From assembly GCF_048564905.1 (NCBI RefSeq), contig NC_132989.1, positions 9,159,257-9,223,256 of the forward strand: 64,000 nucleotides of DNA. The letters are read 5' to 3'. Shown in pieces: positions 1-14,565 of the stretch (position 1 is its first letter; the number at the start of each line of letters is the position of its first letter). The stretch comes from Vicugna pacos. Taxonomy: Eukaryota > Chordata > Mammalia > Artiodactyla > Camelidae. The notes beneath the pieces were generated by a model, which saw only the letters and a list, made by a program, of their open reading frames with translations, ran no database searches and was not told where the DNA came from. The translations under genes and the position numbers were made by a program.

Positions 1-272
1 TTGTAATTGATTTATTAGACTGATAACATTGTAACACACAGATTGATCTTCACAGCACAAAAAGAGAGACAACCAGACATTATATATTTCCTGATGTGAT
101 GTAGTAGGAAATACACCAAACCACCTACGCAGAAGTCTTGCCAAAAAAAGAAAAAAAAATCAAACATTAATCTCATCAAACCTCTAGATGTAAATTCGAG
201 TTTGCAGGAAATGCAAGAGATAAAGGAACATGACAAATGACAGCACAGAGATGCAATTGGATAAATCCATAA

Positions 273-612
273 TGCAGTTGACCCTCTGAATTTGCGGGTT
301 CTGCATCTGTGGATTCAACCAACTGTGGATCCAAAAAAAAAAAAAAAAAATTCTGGGAAGTTCCAAAAAGCAAAACCTGAATTTACCATGAATCAGCAAC
401 TATTTACATGGCATTTGCAATGTATTTATAACTATTTTTATAGCACTTATATTGCATTAGGTATTGTAAGTAACCTAGAGATAATTTAAAGTATACAGGA
501 GGATGTGTGTAGGTTATATGCAAATACTACACCATTTTATATAAGGGACTTGAGCATCCTGAGGTTTTGGTATTGGTGGTGGGGGAATAGATCTACTGTG
601 GGATGATTGAAC
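273..612 (+). mobile_element. Tigger/MER2-type DNA transposon remnant
   Basis: The stretch opens with a cagttgaccctctg-type terminus and the 'gcatctgtggattcaacc' motif. It continues through the typical inner part (precursor of 'ttatatgcaaatactac' and 'tataagggacttgagcatcc'). This is the layout of a nonautonomous Tc1/mariner Tigger (MER2-like) element of about 340 bp. An A-run at 331-349 interrupts it. No transposase is present. The family name comes from memory of the consensus. Confidence 0.8.
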
Positions 613-1883
613 TCAAACCACTAAAGACAAATGACCCTGTGTCTGTAACAAATAAATCATAGGGAGAACCCATAGATTAAAAGAGACTTTAAGAGACATA
701 TCAAGCATGAGCTGATTTTATCCAGATTTAGATTCAAGCAGATCAATTGCTTAAAGACATTATGAGACACCTGAGAGATCAGAATACTGACTGCATAGTT
801 GATGATTAATTACTTTGAAATTTTAAGGCATGAAAATGGTGCTTTATCTTAAGAGTCCTCATTTTGCACAAAAACAGACTGAAATAATTATTGATAAAAT
901 AACGAAATGTGTGAGATTTGCTTTGTTATAATCCATGGGAGGGGCAGAAATAGGTAGAGGAAGAGATCACAAATGTTCGGTTGAGCTGACAATCGAAGCT
1001 GGGTGGTGGGTAAGTTGGGGGTTTTTTATTCTAGTCTCCTTACATTGCTCTGTGTTCCAAAATTTTAATAAGTTTTTATAAATTTTGGTAAGTTTTAAAA
1101 TAAATTTTTAATAATTTTTTCAGTTAAGAAAAGAAAAAGGCCTGTCCATTTCAGTCTAATAACCAAAACTCCAAACATGTATTCAGTTTAATGCTTTTCC
1201 TCAACCTAAGCAGAAGTCTGCTACAGGCTTTGAAGCATATTGCCTTTTCTACTACATCCTAACTCCTTCTCCTTCCCCGCACACTCGCCTTGCTCCAGAC
1301 TCACCCCTTCAGGGGCAGGCTTGTGGGGGAGAAGGGAAAGAAGCACCGAATTCAATGAGGTTACAGCTGCCATCTGGGGTTGCTGCCCTCTGAATGTGGT
1401 CGATACCCAGTTGCTTTTTCTTTCATGGGAAGGTGTTGTCGTGTGCATTGTTGTCATTATTTTCAGAACTCTGCCAGCAGTTTTCTTGATGTGGGAGATG
1501 CCAGTCTGACTCCCAAAGAGCCCAACCTTCAGCTCTTGGGCTTCTTCTGATCCACCTCCAGCATTCTCCTGTCCCTCCCAACTCTGCTGGGACCCCTTTG
1601 CCCTATTGGTTATCCTCTTGGGTAAATTTCCCTTAAAGTGCCTGTCACTTGGTTTCTGGTGGATGCAAACACCTGTCCTCCTTCTCCCTGTGTGACACAT
1701 AGGGCCCCTAAAACTCTCTCTTTTGACTTTTCAAGCTGTTGTTTTCTAAAGACTGGAAGTGGGTGAACACTATTAACTGGCAAACTTGTTTTGCTTCTTA
1801 CTGTCAAGCATGGATAATAGAGTATTCCGTTTTAGAAAAGGATGGCACCGGTTCCTTGAATGGCATTACTTTAGACCCTTAAT
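613..1883. other. Intergenic, no gene recognised
   Basis: Spacer between the presumed ITK side and GARIN3. Short open frames on both strands near 1221-1700 lack any recognisable domain and look like chance. No repeat could be assigned with confidence. Confidence 0.5.
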
Positions 1884-2016
1884 GGGGAGGATACAGCTCA
1901 AGTGGTAGAGTGCATGCTTGGCGTACACAAGGTCCTGGGTTCAATCCCCAGTACCTCCTCTAAAAATAAATAAGTAAATAAACCTAATTACCACCTTCCC
2001 CAACAACAACAAAAAG
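1884..2016 (+). mobile_element. Camelid tRNA-Ala-derived SINE (Vic-1 type)
   Basis: The tRNA-like head has an A-box region (cagctcaagtggtagag) and a B box (gggttcaatcccc). It ends in a cctcc acceptor-like stem followed by an A-rich tail (aaataaataagtaaataaa, then caacaacaacaaaaa). Same family as five other copies in this window. Transcription by RNA polymerase III is a family property and not shown here. Confidence 0.85.
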
Positions 2017-2890
2017 ATCTTAACTGAATCTGAGCTTGATAAGCTCGCTTAACATCCTGTAACAAAGAAACAACCAATTCAGGCTGGCACTCCTGAATCC
2101 AGCTACTTGAATAGTGACATCCAAAATTTTGATTTCTGTTTCTTAGTTTTGTGTCGGCTTCACCCTTAGGCAGGCTTTCCTAGGCAGGAGTCCTAGGCTG
2201 ATCTTTTACCACTGAAACTGGATTTTTTTTCTGCTAATAGTTCCAGCCAAAGTTCCTGAACTGAGAATCATTGCCCTGGCTTGGTGACATGCTAACATGT
2301 ACATCGGTTGTTACAACCAAGGCAGAATATTCCGCTGTCTGTTTCTAGGTCTTCACCCTCTCCTAGATTTGGGGATGGAGTCAGCCCTGCCCAGCCACAT
2401 GGACTGGGAAGAGGAGGAGCGCACCCTCCGGAGGAACACCAGCGTGTTGTCTCTGGAGGAAGTGGGCTGGTTGCCGGCTCATCGATAAATGGTCTCACCC
2501 TTAGCCTAACCTCAAGCTCATTTTTGTTGCTCTATTGTTTGAGGCCCTGCATTTCCAATCCTCTTCTCTGGTCCAGAGAATAGCCATTTGATAAAGGAAG
2601 ACGCTTCTTACATTACCTCAGAGCCCCTCTGTGTCCAAGACAAAGATTCTTCAACTGTCCTCTTAGGATGTGGCTTCCAAGGCCTTTGTTGATTCTTGTG
2701 GTTCTCATCCAAACTTGATCAGGCTGGTTTGTATCTGTTTCAGAGTGATCCCCAGAACATTTTGGTAATTGCATAGCCTCTTCTTTCTGAAAATTAAAAA
2801 AAAAATGAACAATGACAAACCCTTATTCCTTCTAGAACTATTAGTCCTAGAGGAAAAACATGGCATGAGCACATAGACATTTTTGGGTAG
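2017..2890. other. Intergenic, no gene recognised
   Basis: Unassigned spacer. The open frames at 2292-2583 on both strands are short, overlap one another and resemble no known family. Confidence 0.45.
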
Positions 2891-2892
2891 AG

Positions 2893-3300
2893 TGTTCACT
2901 GCAGTGTTGTTTGTAATGGAAACAGCTTATATGTGCATCAGTGAGGAACTAGTTAAATAATCTGTGATGTATCCATTCAGTGGAACACTGTAAGGTGATG
3001 AAAATGAATCAAGTATATCTAGGATGTGTCACCCTAAAACAATCCAAGAGATATTGTTAAGATAGAAAAGGTACAGACCAATAGGTGTGGCATAATCCCA
3101 TTTTTACATAAAGGTATTTTGTGTTTTTATTAATATATATGTATATGTGTACACTGTATAGGGCAATGTCAAAAAGTGTACATAATAGACATCTAGCAAA
3201 TGAAACTGGAAAAGTGGAGGGACGTTTTGCTTTTTAATTTATTAAAAAATATAAAATTATGGGAGAAGTTTTTACTTTCCAGTTAGTAATTTAAAAAATA
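2893..3300 (+). mobile_element. Old L1 (L1M) 3' fragment
   Basis: Follows the pattern of an ancient L1 3' region in plus orientation: 'actgcagtgttgtttgtaat', then a 'gatgtatccattcagtgga' type segment, then 'ccaagagatattgttaag'. The same sequence class recurs at 43225. No coding capacity remains. Confidence 0.65.
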
Positions 3301-3419
3301 TGTCCTTTGTCAAGAAATAGTTGGTTTGATTAGTAGAAGACAGTGATAACTAAGGTGGTCAGGAAGCTTAGACCTAATTTTTTGAAATATTTCTTTCTCA
3401 TTTTCTTTTTTTGAAATAT

Positions 3420-3510
3420 GTACTTACATATATATATTTTTTGTACATTTGTATATATATATATAAATTCTTGTAAAATATATAAAATTTGTATATAAAT
3501 AAATTCTTGC
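3420..3510. repeat. AT-rich / (TA)n low-complexity tract
   Basis: Several (TA)n runs separated by T-rich and A-rich blocks; simple sequence only. Confidence 0.8.
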
Positions 3511-4889
3511 TGGAAAAAGCCAGCTATCAAATAGACAAAAATAATAATCACTTCTAGTCTCACCCCACGGAGAAAATCCATGTTAACATCTATCTTACTT
3601 TCTTCTAGTATTTTTTTTCAGAGTTAAATTTAATATTTAATCATAATAACCATCTTACCCAAGCTCCTGGATTATTTACTCCCCCAACCTCTATACAGTT
3701 CCTAATCTTTACTTTTATCTTTAATGTTTTATATTTGTGTGTGTATTTAATTGCAAGCTTCTTCAATATAACATCAAAGAAATAAATACACAGATTGAGA
3801 TGGAACATCTCATGGCTTATAAATATAGGCAGATTGGAAGCCAAGAGACAGAAATCATTCTAAGACTGAAGAATAGGGCGGAAGTCTGCTCTGAGTGGGG
3901 CTAAAGATGGCTGAGGACAGAAACAAGCCGCGAGCAGAAAGTGGGGAGGAGGGGAAGAGAGGTGACAGTAGTTGGATCGTAGTGTTGAGAAATAACATTA
4001 TTTAGATCACCCGTCTGGCTTCTTTCAAGTACTCCAGCTCGTCTTTGTAAACCTAAGGCGGAAGCAAACTGATTTGCATACTGGCTCTCAGGGAAAGAGT
4101 CTAGGTGACTGTGGTCTCTTTCTGACAGCCCGAAGTAAGGCAGAAATCAGGCTGGCTTCCTGAAGTCCTAGGTGCCTAAGGCTAACCGCAGCTCATCCCA
4201 CGCCAGCTCGGTTTAGCAGTGTTGACATAAAAGCACTGTGCATTGTATTTTGGGCCGGGGGATTTACCCAGCAGAGACATGCTGCGTACAGTATGGAAAT
4301 CTCCCCACCCTCACATCCTGCCTCACTGACAGTGCCCTCTCCGGTGGCATACTCATCGAAAAGGCTATATATAGCTGCCTGCTGGCCTCGCTTCTCCAAG
4401 TGATAGATGGGGAGCAAAAGTTATTGACTTGAAACCTCTTCCCATGGTAAGTGTGCAGACTTCAGCCGTCTGTAGTCTTGCACGTCTATATATACTCAGA
4501 ACGTCACATACAAATATATGGAAAACTATCCTTAGACTTGTAGTTTTGGAGGTTTCTTCTTACAAAACATTGTTGGTTTTCAGTATCGAGGTAAGTGTTC
4601 TTAGGTCCATATACGCATGTTATGGTTATGCTCTCATGTATTTAGTTGTGCCCCTGTATTGTCCCCCATCTCTTTGGTGGTGACTTATACATGCTTCACT
4701 ATAGTTCTTGTTAAGAACAACTACCAAAAAGTTGTAAGTAGAAAAAATTATAAAGCATGTAACGTACACTTTCAATGTTGTGTTAAAGCATTGTTCATGT
4801 ACCTGTCTGAGGATTATGTGATTATCAAAGAGAAGGAAAGAAGACAATGGGATTAGATTAATAAATCAAGTCCGAAGTATTGCTGTCTG
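3511..4889. other. Intergenic spacer with isolated promoter-like motifs
   Basis: No gene or confident repeat. An exact octamer ATTTGCAT lies at 4072-4079 and a TATATATA box at 4366-4373 within a GC-richer stretch. No good open frame or splice pattern follows, so a promoter is not claimed. Confidence 0.4.
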
Positions 4890-5035
4890 TTTTTTTTAAC
4901 AGCTTTATTGAGATGCACTTCCCACACCGAGACATTCGCCCATCGCGAGTGTACACTTTGGTGGTTTTTCATATATTCACAGAGTTGTGAGACTATCACA
5001 ATGTGATTTTGGAGCACTTCCGGAACCCCAGGAAG
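4890..5035 (-). mobile_element. Old L1 (L1M) 3' end
   Basis: Reads 'aacagctttattgagatgca' followed by 'gtacactttggtggttttt' and 'attcacagagttgtgagac'. This is the reverse complement of the widely shared L1M 3' terminus (A tail seen as the T-run at 4890). Confidence 0.8.
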
Positions 5036-5745
5036 GCTATCTGTTGTTGATTACAGTCTAGGCTTTGTGAAGTTCCGTAATAACTTAGAGATTTTTATTC
5101 AGAAGAGATGCAAATGACTTCTGTTTAGTGAAAAAATAACCGGAAAGGTTATAATGTCATTGCCCTGTAGCCATTTAACCAGTTCTGCATCTAACCTGGC
5201 AATGTTCGCCCAACATCCTTTCTCCAGTGCCAAGACCTATTCCTCTAATTCTCCTTGAACCAGCTCTGCCATCACGTTGATTCCCTCATGGATGAGTTAA
5301 TTAAATCTGCAACATGTTTTCATTGTATGTTTGTGTGAGAGTCACATTTAAAATGTTTTGAAACTTGTATTTTGTCAACCTAAACGCTCTTAGCATAATG
5401 GTGGACATGTAGTGGGCAATCAGTAAGTGTGTCCTGATCTCCATTTTTTGGATAAGGAATGTATCAGACTTTTCAACTTTGGGAAGAGGGAATAAATTTT
5501 CAGGTCTTTAAGAAAAATCAGAAAATGAATTTTGAATGATATTTTGTGTTTTGGTTCTCAAATTCTAAAATTTTGTGCCAGGGAGAGTTAAATTTGAATG
5601 AAGCTAATTATTTACCTCTTTTCCATATCAAGGTTTGAATGAATGAGTATTCTAAGAATAGAATTTTACTGCCAGAACATTTTTATAACTCTATAAACTT
5701 AAAGTATTATTTACTTTTGTGTAAGCAGTTTATGTAGTGGAATAA
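5036..5745. other. Intergenic, nothing assigned
   Basis: AT-rich spacer without a supported gene or repeat. Confidence 0.4.
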
Positions 5746-5749
5746 AATC

Positions 5750-5995
5750 TGAAAGATATAAAAGAAAATGCCCTGGAAAGCTAAGTCTCCATCCCACCAT
5801 TTCCCTCAGCCAACAAGTTGCCCAAGATTGCTCCTACTACCAGCTTCCTGACATCTCTTCACACACGCACACATTAAAAATTTATTAGAAAAAATATGGC
5901 TTACCATATATGCTGTTTTGCAACTTGCTTTTTTCACTTACTAATATCTATTGAAAATTGTCCAACATCCCTATACATAATAGTTGCCTCAGTCA
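5750..5995 (-). mobile_element. Old L1 (L1M) fragment
   Basis: Contains 'gttttgcaacttgctttttt', 'cacttactaatatcta' and 'aaattgtccaacatcc', the usual text of L1M 3' regions in minus orientation. Boundaries are approximate. Confidence 0.6.
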
Positions 5996-6039
5996 AAACA
6001 TGTCTGGTAGGTGATCACTTCTCACTACTTGCACTACTA

Positions 6040-6690
6040 CCACAGGCATCTTAGCCTCATCATCTCTCATGGGAGCTACCCGTCTCCACCTCTGTGCCCA
6101 TCACAACTCGACCATCTCTTTGCAACATGGTGGCCAGAATGGTCCTCCATATATGTAGATCAGAGCATCTCCCATTCAGAGCAGAGCTAAAGACACACAG
6201 TGCCCTACAAGATCCATCCTACGTGATCTGTTTCCCTACCATCACCACCGATGCTTCTTGGTCTCATCCCCTACCACACTCATTCACTCCACTCTTGTCA
6301 CTGTAGCCCCTTTGGTGTTCCTTTAACACACCAGGCACACTCCCACCTCAGGATCTTGCCCCTTGCTATTCCTTCTGACCGAGATGCTACTCCCCAGATG
6401 TCTGCATGGCTTCCTCCCTGACCTCCTTAAGGTCTTTGCTCAAAGGTCACTTTTCCTTGATGCTCCTTGACTACCACCTCCAGCTCCCTCTCCCCTGCAT
6501 AGACTTCCATCTGACTTTTTTACTTTACCTTTCTCCATAGCACTTATGAGCATTGGAGATACCGTATGTTTTACTCATTTACTGTCTATATACCAGCTCC
6601 ATGAGAGTAAGGATATTTGTTTTGTCCACTGCTGCATTCCTAGCACCTAGAACAGAGCCTGGCACAAAGAAGGCACCTAATAGTATTAAT
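6040..6690 (+). mobile_element. L2 (LINE2) 3' portion
   Basis: Long L2 remnant. It has the 'ggtctttgctcaaaggtcac' region, 'ctccatgagagtaaggatat', and the 3' end phrase 'agcacctagaacagagcctg' followed by 'gcacctaatagt'. The 70 aa open frame inside it is decay noise. Confidence 0.85.
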
Positions 6691-6774
6691 TATCAACAGT
6701 AATTAACAGTACTTGTAATTTGTGTTCTATTTGTGTGTCCCAGTGTAGTGTAGTTTAACCATTGCCCTATTTGG

Positions 6775-6980
6775 GGACTTCCATATGCTTCTGGTGCTGT
6801 GTGACCTTGATACAGTTGCTTAACTTCTCTGAGCCTTGATTTCCTCCTCTAAAGAATAGGAATAATAGTGGTAGCTACATTTTATAGGGCTGTTTTGGGA
6901 TTATATTGTATACATTTTAAGGTAAAGTGTTTAGCACAATGCCTGGCTTATAGTAAGTTCTTAATAATATAATTATGATT
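6775..6980 (+). mobile_element. MIR SINE
   Basis: MIR core order: 'gctgtgtgaccttgatacag', 'cttaacttctctgagcct', then 'aatgcctggcttatagtaag'. Confidence 0.8.
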
Positions 6981-7159
6981 TCTCTCATTAATCATTCATC
7001 AGAAATGGACTTATGGGAAGAATAGATGGTTGAGAATATAGAAACCTCTTATTTTAAAACCTAATCATGTTAACTTTTAGCCATAATCTCCTTACAATTG
7101 AATATAAACCACTTCATACTTTTTTTTGGAGAAGTCATTTAACATCTCCAGAAAAAAAA

Positions 7160-7265
7160 AAAAAATTAGCTCTTCAGAGGTGGGACCTTGATCTTTGCAT
7201 CTCCATTATCTAGCTGCTCCTAAAAAATAGTGTTTGCTCAATAAATTTTGTTGACTAAACAACTA
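7160..7265 (+). mobile_element. L2 3' end fragment
   Basis: Contains 'tgctcaataaattttgttga', the characteristic L2 3' terminal phrase. Confidence 0.6.
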
Positions 7266-7819
7266 GAACGATGAATTTCAGGGAGCATCAGCAAGCAAGG
7301 TTGTATTTATTGAAAAGCTGTAATGTGCCAGGTACTGCAGTAGGCACTGGGAAATATAAAAAAGACCATTTAGGGGATGAAGTTTATTTCAAGACCTTCA
7401 CATAGTAATCACTGAGTTTGGGGGAATGTATTTTTATTTCAATAATAGTCTTCTAACTGGGGGAGGGGGAATTTGGATTCATCACCTTGTGCAAAGAACA
7501 AAAACTCCAGAAAGACGTCTTTGCCATAATTTCTCTGAAGAGCTTTTCAAAGAAACAAAACATCAGTGGTTTATCAGGTAGACATCAAGAGTGAAGCAGC
7601 AGGAAAACCAATGTGGGAAATCCTATGGTGATTCAAGACCTCAACGAATTCCTGGGGTCCCCACGCACATTGCTAACCGTGAACAATTCCATATTTGGTG
7701 CAGAGTGAGAATATGATGGTGAGCCGCCAGCTTGAGACAGAGACCAAGACTCTGAGTTGAAGACCTAGTACGGAATCCAGCCTTGCATCCTGAGCCTTGG
7801 TTCCTCACCATAAAATTGT

Positions 7820-8255
7820 GGTTTTAAAAATTAGCCTCCTTGAAATGTCATTCTAAGTGAAGTAAGCCAGAAAGAGAAAGAAAAATACCGTATGAGATCG
7901 CTCTTATGTGGAATCTTAAAAAAAAATATGTATATAAAACAGAAACAGACTCACAGACACAGAATACAAACTTGTGTTTGCCAAGGGGGAGTGGTGGGAA
8001 GGGACAGACTGGGAGTTCAAAATTTGTAGGTACTGACAGGCATATGTAGAACAGATAAACAAGATTATACTGTATAGCACAGGGAAATATAAACAAGATC
8101 TTATGGTAGCTCACAGAGAAAAAAATGTGACAATGAATATATGTATGTTCATGTATAACTGAAAAATTGTGCTCTACACTGGAAATTGACACGACATTTT
8201 AAAGTGACCATAACTCAATCAAAAAAATGGTTTAAAAAATAATCTCCTTGAAATG
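7820..8255 (+). mobile_element. 5'-truncated L1 3' end with long target-site duplication
   Basis: L1 body 7848-8228 holds the cetartiodactyl-type L1 3' UTR: 'gtaagccagaaagagaaaga', 'ttatgtggaatctt', 'tatactgtatagcacaggga' and an A-rich end. It is flanked by near-identical segments at 7820-7847 and 8229-8255, both ending in ctccttgaaatg, which are the target-site duplication. About 380 bp remain with no ORF. Its low decay relative to L1M pieces suggests a post-Cretaceous insertion. Confidence 0.88.
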
Positions 8256-11507
<3,252 letters not shown>

Positions 11508-11615
11508 ACAGGAGGTAGGGCAGGAAGCCGCCTGGAGACCTGGCCTCAGGGCAGGGGCCCCCGAGAGTCAATCCCAGCATTCTTTAATAAAGGAAACTGT
11601 GCACCACCAAAAGGA
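11508..11615 (+). terminator. GARIN3: GARIN3 3' UTR and polyadenylation signal
   Basis: Canonical AATAAA at 11586-11591, about 80 bp past the stop codon, followed by a TG/T-rich stretch (gtcttttgtttgagtgtctg) suited to the downstream element. The 3' UTR is therefore very short, about 100 bases. Confidence 0.85.
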
Positions 11616-12040
11616 ATGCTGTCTTTTGTTTGAGTGTCTGTGTCCCCTCACCTGGTAGTGACGTCACAGTGGCTTCTGTGATGTGAGCTATGCCGCAGCC
11701 TGAGACTCCAGCCTCCAGCCAAGCAGAACCCCACCTCCCACCCATTCCCAGCAGAGCCGTATTAGTTCCCTCTGCCCTGCCTCAACCCCTTTCTGCCGTT
11801 GGTTTCCCCACGACTTTGGCTGCAAGTCACCACCTGCAGGCTGGGAAGCATCACCACCACCATGTCCCCATGCCCTTCCTCTTCTCCCTGCAGGTCCCTG
11901 GGCATGGACGTTCAATCCAGCCCGTAGACTAAGTGAAGGCAGGCCTCACGTTTCCACTGAGAATAATCAGGGGAGGAAATGAGGGGGTGAGGGGAGCAGC
12001 GTTTGTAAGCCATCAGAATAGCGACGTTTGTCATCTAGGT
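11616..12040. other. Intergenic downstream of GARIN3
   Basis: GC-moderate unique-looking sequence. The 80 aa and 75 aa open frames on opposite strands here have no family resemblance. Confidence 0.4.
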
Positions 12041-12041
12041 C

Positions 12042-12258
12042 AGGAATTGGCAACCTGAGGGCCAAATCTTGCCCACTACTTGGTTTTATAAATAAAGTTT
12101 TATTGAGGCATAGCTACAGCCATTCACTTATAGATTGTCTAAGGCTGCTTTCGCGTTAAAATGACAGATTTGCGTAGTTGTGTCAGAGATCACATGGCCT
12201 GCAAAGTCTACAACATTTACTTTCTGGCACTTTACAGAAAAGGTTTGCCCACCCAGAT
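12042..12258 (+). mobile_element. hAT-like DNA transposon remnant
   Basis: Contains 'aataaagttttattgaggca', 'agattgtctaaggctgcttt' and the end 'ctttacagaaaaggtttgcc'. This is the common mammalian repeat whose ends read ggcaaact...ttctgtaaagggcc. A second copy in the other orientation is at 32780. The superfamily assignment is from memory. Confidence 0.65.
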
Positions 12259-12269
12259 CTAATCTTGAC

Positions 12270-12790
12270 AATTCTCCTTCCTCCTGGGTATATACTCTGG
12301 GGAAACTCTCAACATGCACTTACTGGGAGACAACTGAGAGAGGGTTTATAGTAAAACAGTTTGCAATAGCAAAACCTTGGAGATGTTCATCAAACAGGAG
12401 AAATGATAAATCTACACCTACGGTGTGTGTTGGACAGCAGTGAAGACGGATGCAGCTGTACATCCATGTTAGCATGGATGCGTCTCACCTCATGTTGAAT
12501 AATAAAAGCAAGTCAGAAAAATAACATACACTACAGTTTCACTGGTAGAAAAGTTCAGAAACAAGATCAAATGATATGTGTAGGGGGCACACATTTGCCA
12601 AAAGTGCGGAGAAAAACAAGGATACGGTAAACACAAGATCCACGGTAGTGGATATCTGCAGGGTGAAGAGGAGGCAAGGGGAGCTGGGAGGTACATCATG
12701 AAAAGCTTCAACAGGATGGGGATTGTTCTATTAAGCAAATTCCATGGGAATTTGTTATTGTATGTATTTTTTCTTAACATCTCTAACATC
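12270..12790 (+). mobile_element. Old L1 (L1M) 3' fragment
   Basis: Degraded text of the 'tttgcaatagcaaaaccttgg' / 'aataataaaagcaagtcag' type, as in other L1M 3' regions. Ends are uncertain. Confidence 0.55.
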
Positions 12791-14369
12791 AGGATGGTTT
12801 TTAAATTGCTGTCAGCCAGGTGCCAGTTACTGCCTTAGAAATACCTTAATGAACTTACTTCACTTATGCTTTCCTTTTAATACAAGCACAAAAGAGACAG
12901 ATGGCAAAGTATCTAAGTCTGAAAGAGATCTTTCAACAAGTATAAAAAAATTCTAAGTGACATAAATATTTAGTATCCAGGAACATGGAAAAGGTTTAGA
13001 TATATCATTAGAAAATAACAGAAGAATCCCAAATGCTGTGTACTAATGAACTATGTACATTATGCACGCATATGGAAAGTGATTCTAAAAATAAAAATCA
13101 TACTCCACTAGAAACGAGATATATTTTTAAATGTGCATTATAAAAAAAGAAATATTGTCTTTCCAATTTAAAGAAATTTGTAAATAAACTTCATGAGTCT
13201 ATGAAAACCATTAAATCGTTGAGAACAAATAATCAAAGTTGGATTTGAGAAAAATGATTTGGAGAACGAGGCGTTTGTATGAGTCTGGGAGTCGACCACC
13301 TCGTCTTGCAATTCTTTGTTCATTCTCCTCTGTGACAACAGTGTCTACCAGGACGGAAGTTGGGTTTCCAGTAAAACTTAGGGACTTTCTTTGCAGAGCA
13401 AATGCATGTGGTAGAGGTGGAGGAGGTGAGAAACAAGGTGTGTGCTCTGGGAGGAGTGGTGGCTTGGGAGCATGAGGGGAAGCCCTTCTCAGTTGCTCTG
13501 GTGGGCGGCTGGAAAATTCCCCCTTGGGGTTTCCGATACACGAAGACCAATAGATTCTGAGGATCAACATGTCCTTGGAGTTGACTCTTGAAGAAGTGGG
13601 TCCAAGGAGAAGGAGAGCAAGGGGCACGTTCTCTAAGACCTGAGAGCAGTTTGGGGGACGCCTTCTGGAAATGTGAGAGATTATGGTGTAGAGGAGAGAG
13701 ATGAAGGGAAACTCTTTCCAATGCCTTTGACTCAGAGCCCCACATTTACACTTTGCCAGAGGCTGAGTCACTTTAGCTACCAACGGCTTCACCTCATGAT
13801 TCTGGAGACCTTGACTTTACCTTTGTCCTTCTTATTTTATTTTATACTTTCCCACTCCCACACCCTACAAGGCTGCTTTAACTCAAACCTAGTTTGTCCA
13901 CTATTCAGGGTGTTAGCTGAGCAGACCCACAATTTACACAAATGCCACCAAAATAAAGTGGAGGTGGGGACTTGCCCACCACAACGTGCTCTGCCTGGCA
14001 CTTTCTCTGCATTTCCTTTTCTATCTTGACAGTTCATCAAGAGACACATGCAGAGATACCTACGTATTTCAGAGCCACAGCATCTTCCTCCAGAGGGAGA
14101 TATCAATTAGGGCATCAAGTCAATACCCCTTATCAGATAAAGGCCAATGTTTTGGACACAGTATTCATTACCATGGTAGCAATTCTGCTGCTGCAAGTGC
14201 AATGAGGCAGTGGATGGTTGATTACTAACTCACCAGCACCCCAAACTTCACACGTACACACAAAAGATGAGAAAGAGATTTTTTTTTTGCCTATAGCAAA
14301 GGAAAGTCATTCACCGAATTGTTACAATCAAGTGGAGTCTTTCAGACAAAAGAAAGATGCCTCAAAATA
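12791..14369. other. Intergenic, nothing assigned
   Basis: No supported gene. The longest open frame (13211-13792, minus) is low-complexity Pro/Ser-rich with no start context or splice partners and is treated as chance. Confidence 0.4.
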
Positions 14370-14565
14370 CCGAAGGCAGTGTCGTGGCTGGCAGGGTGAG
14401 CCTGACGCGAGCGATGCTGGGGAACACAGCCGGGGCTGCGCTGGGAAAGGCTTTGAGGTTCACGTGAGGGATTTTGACTTCTGACTTCAGAGTGATGGAA
14501 AGCCACTGAGATGTCTTCAGTAGGGGAATGGCTCGACCAAATGTGCACCTTGTGGAGGGCACTGT
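14370..14565 (-). mobile_element. L2 fragment
   Basis: Ends with 'gatggaaagccactgagatg' and 'gggaatggctcgaccaaatg', matching the reverse complement of the internal L2 pattern (tgggaagccattg...gagtgacatgatc). Confidence 0.55.

Noticed and set aside
1884-1965. Possible tRNA-Ala gene (also 10130, 16420, 22680, 61682, 62710)
   Set aside because: Eroded stems, A-rich tails and many copies show these are tRNA-derived SINEs, not tRNA genes.
13211-13792. 193 aa minus-strand open frame
   Set aside because: Low-complexity Pro/Ser composition; no family resemblance and no start context.
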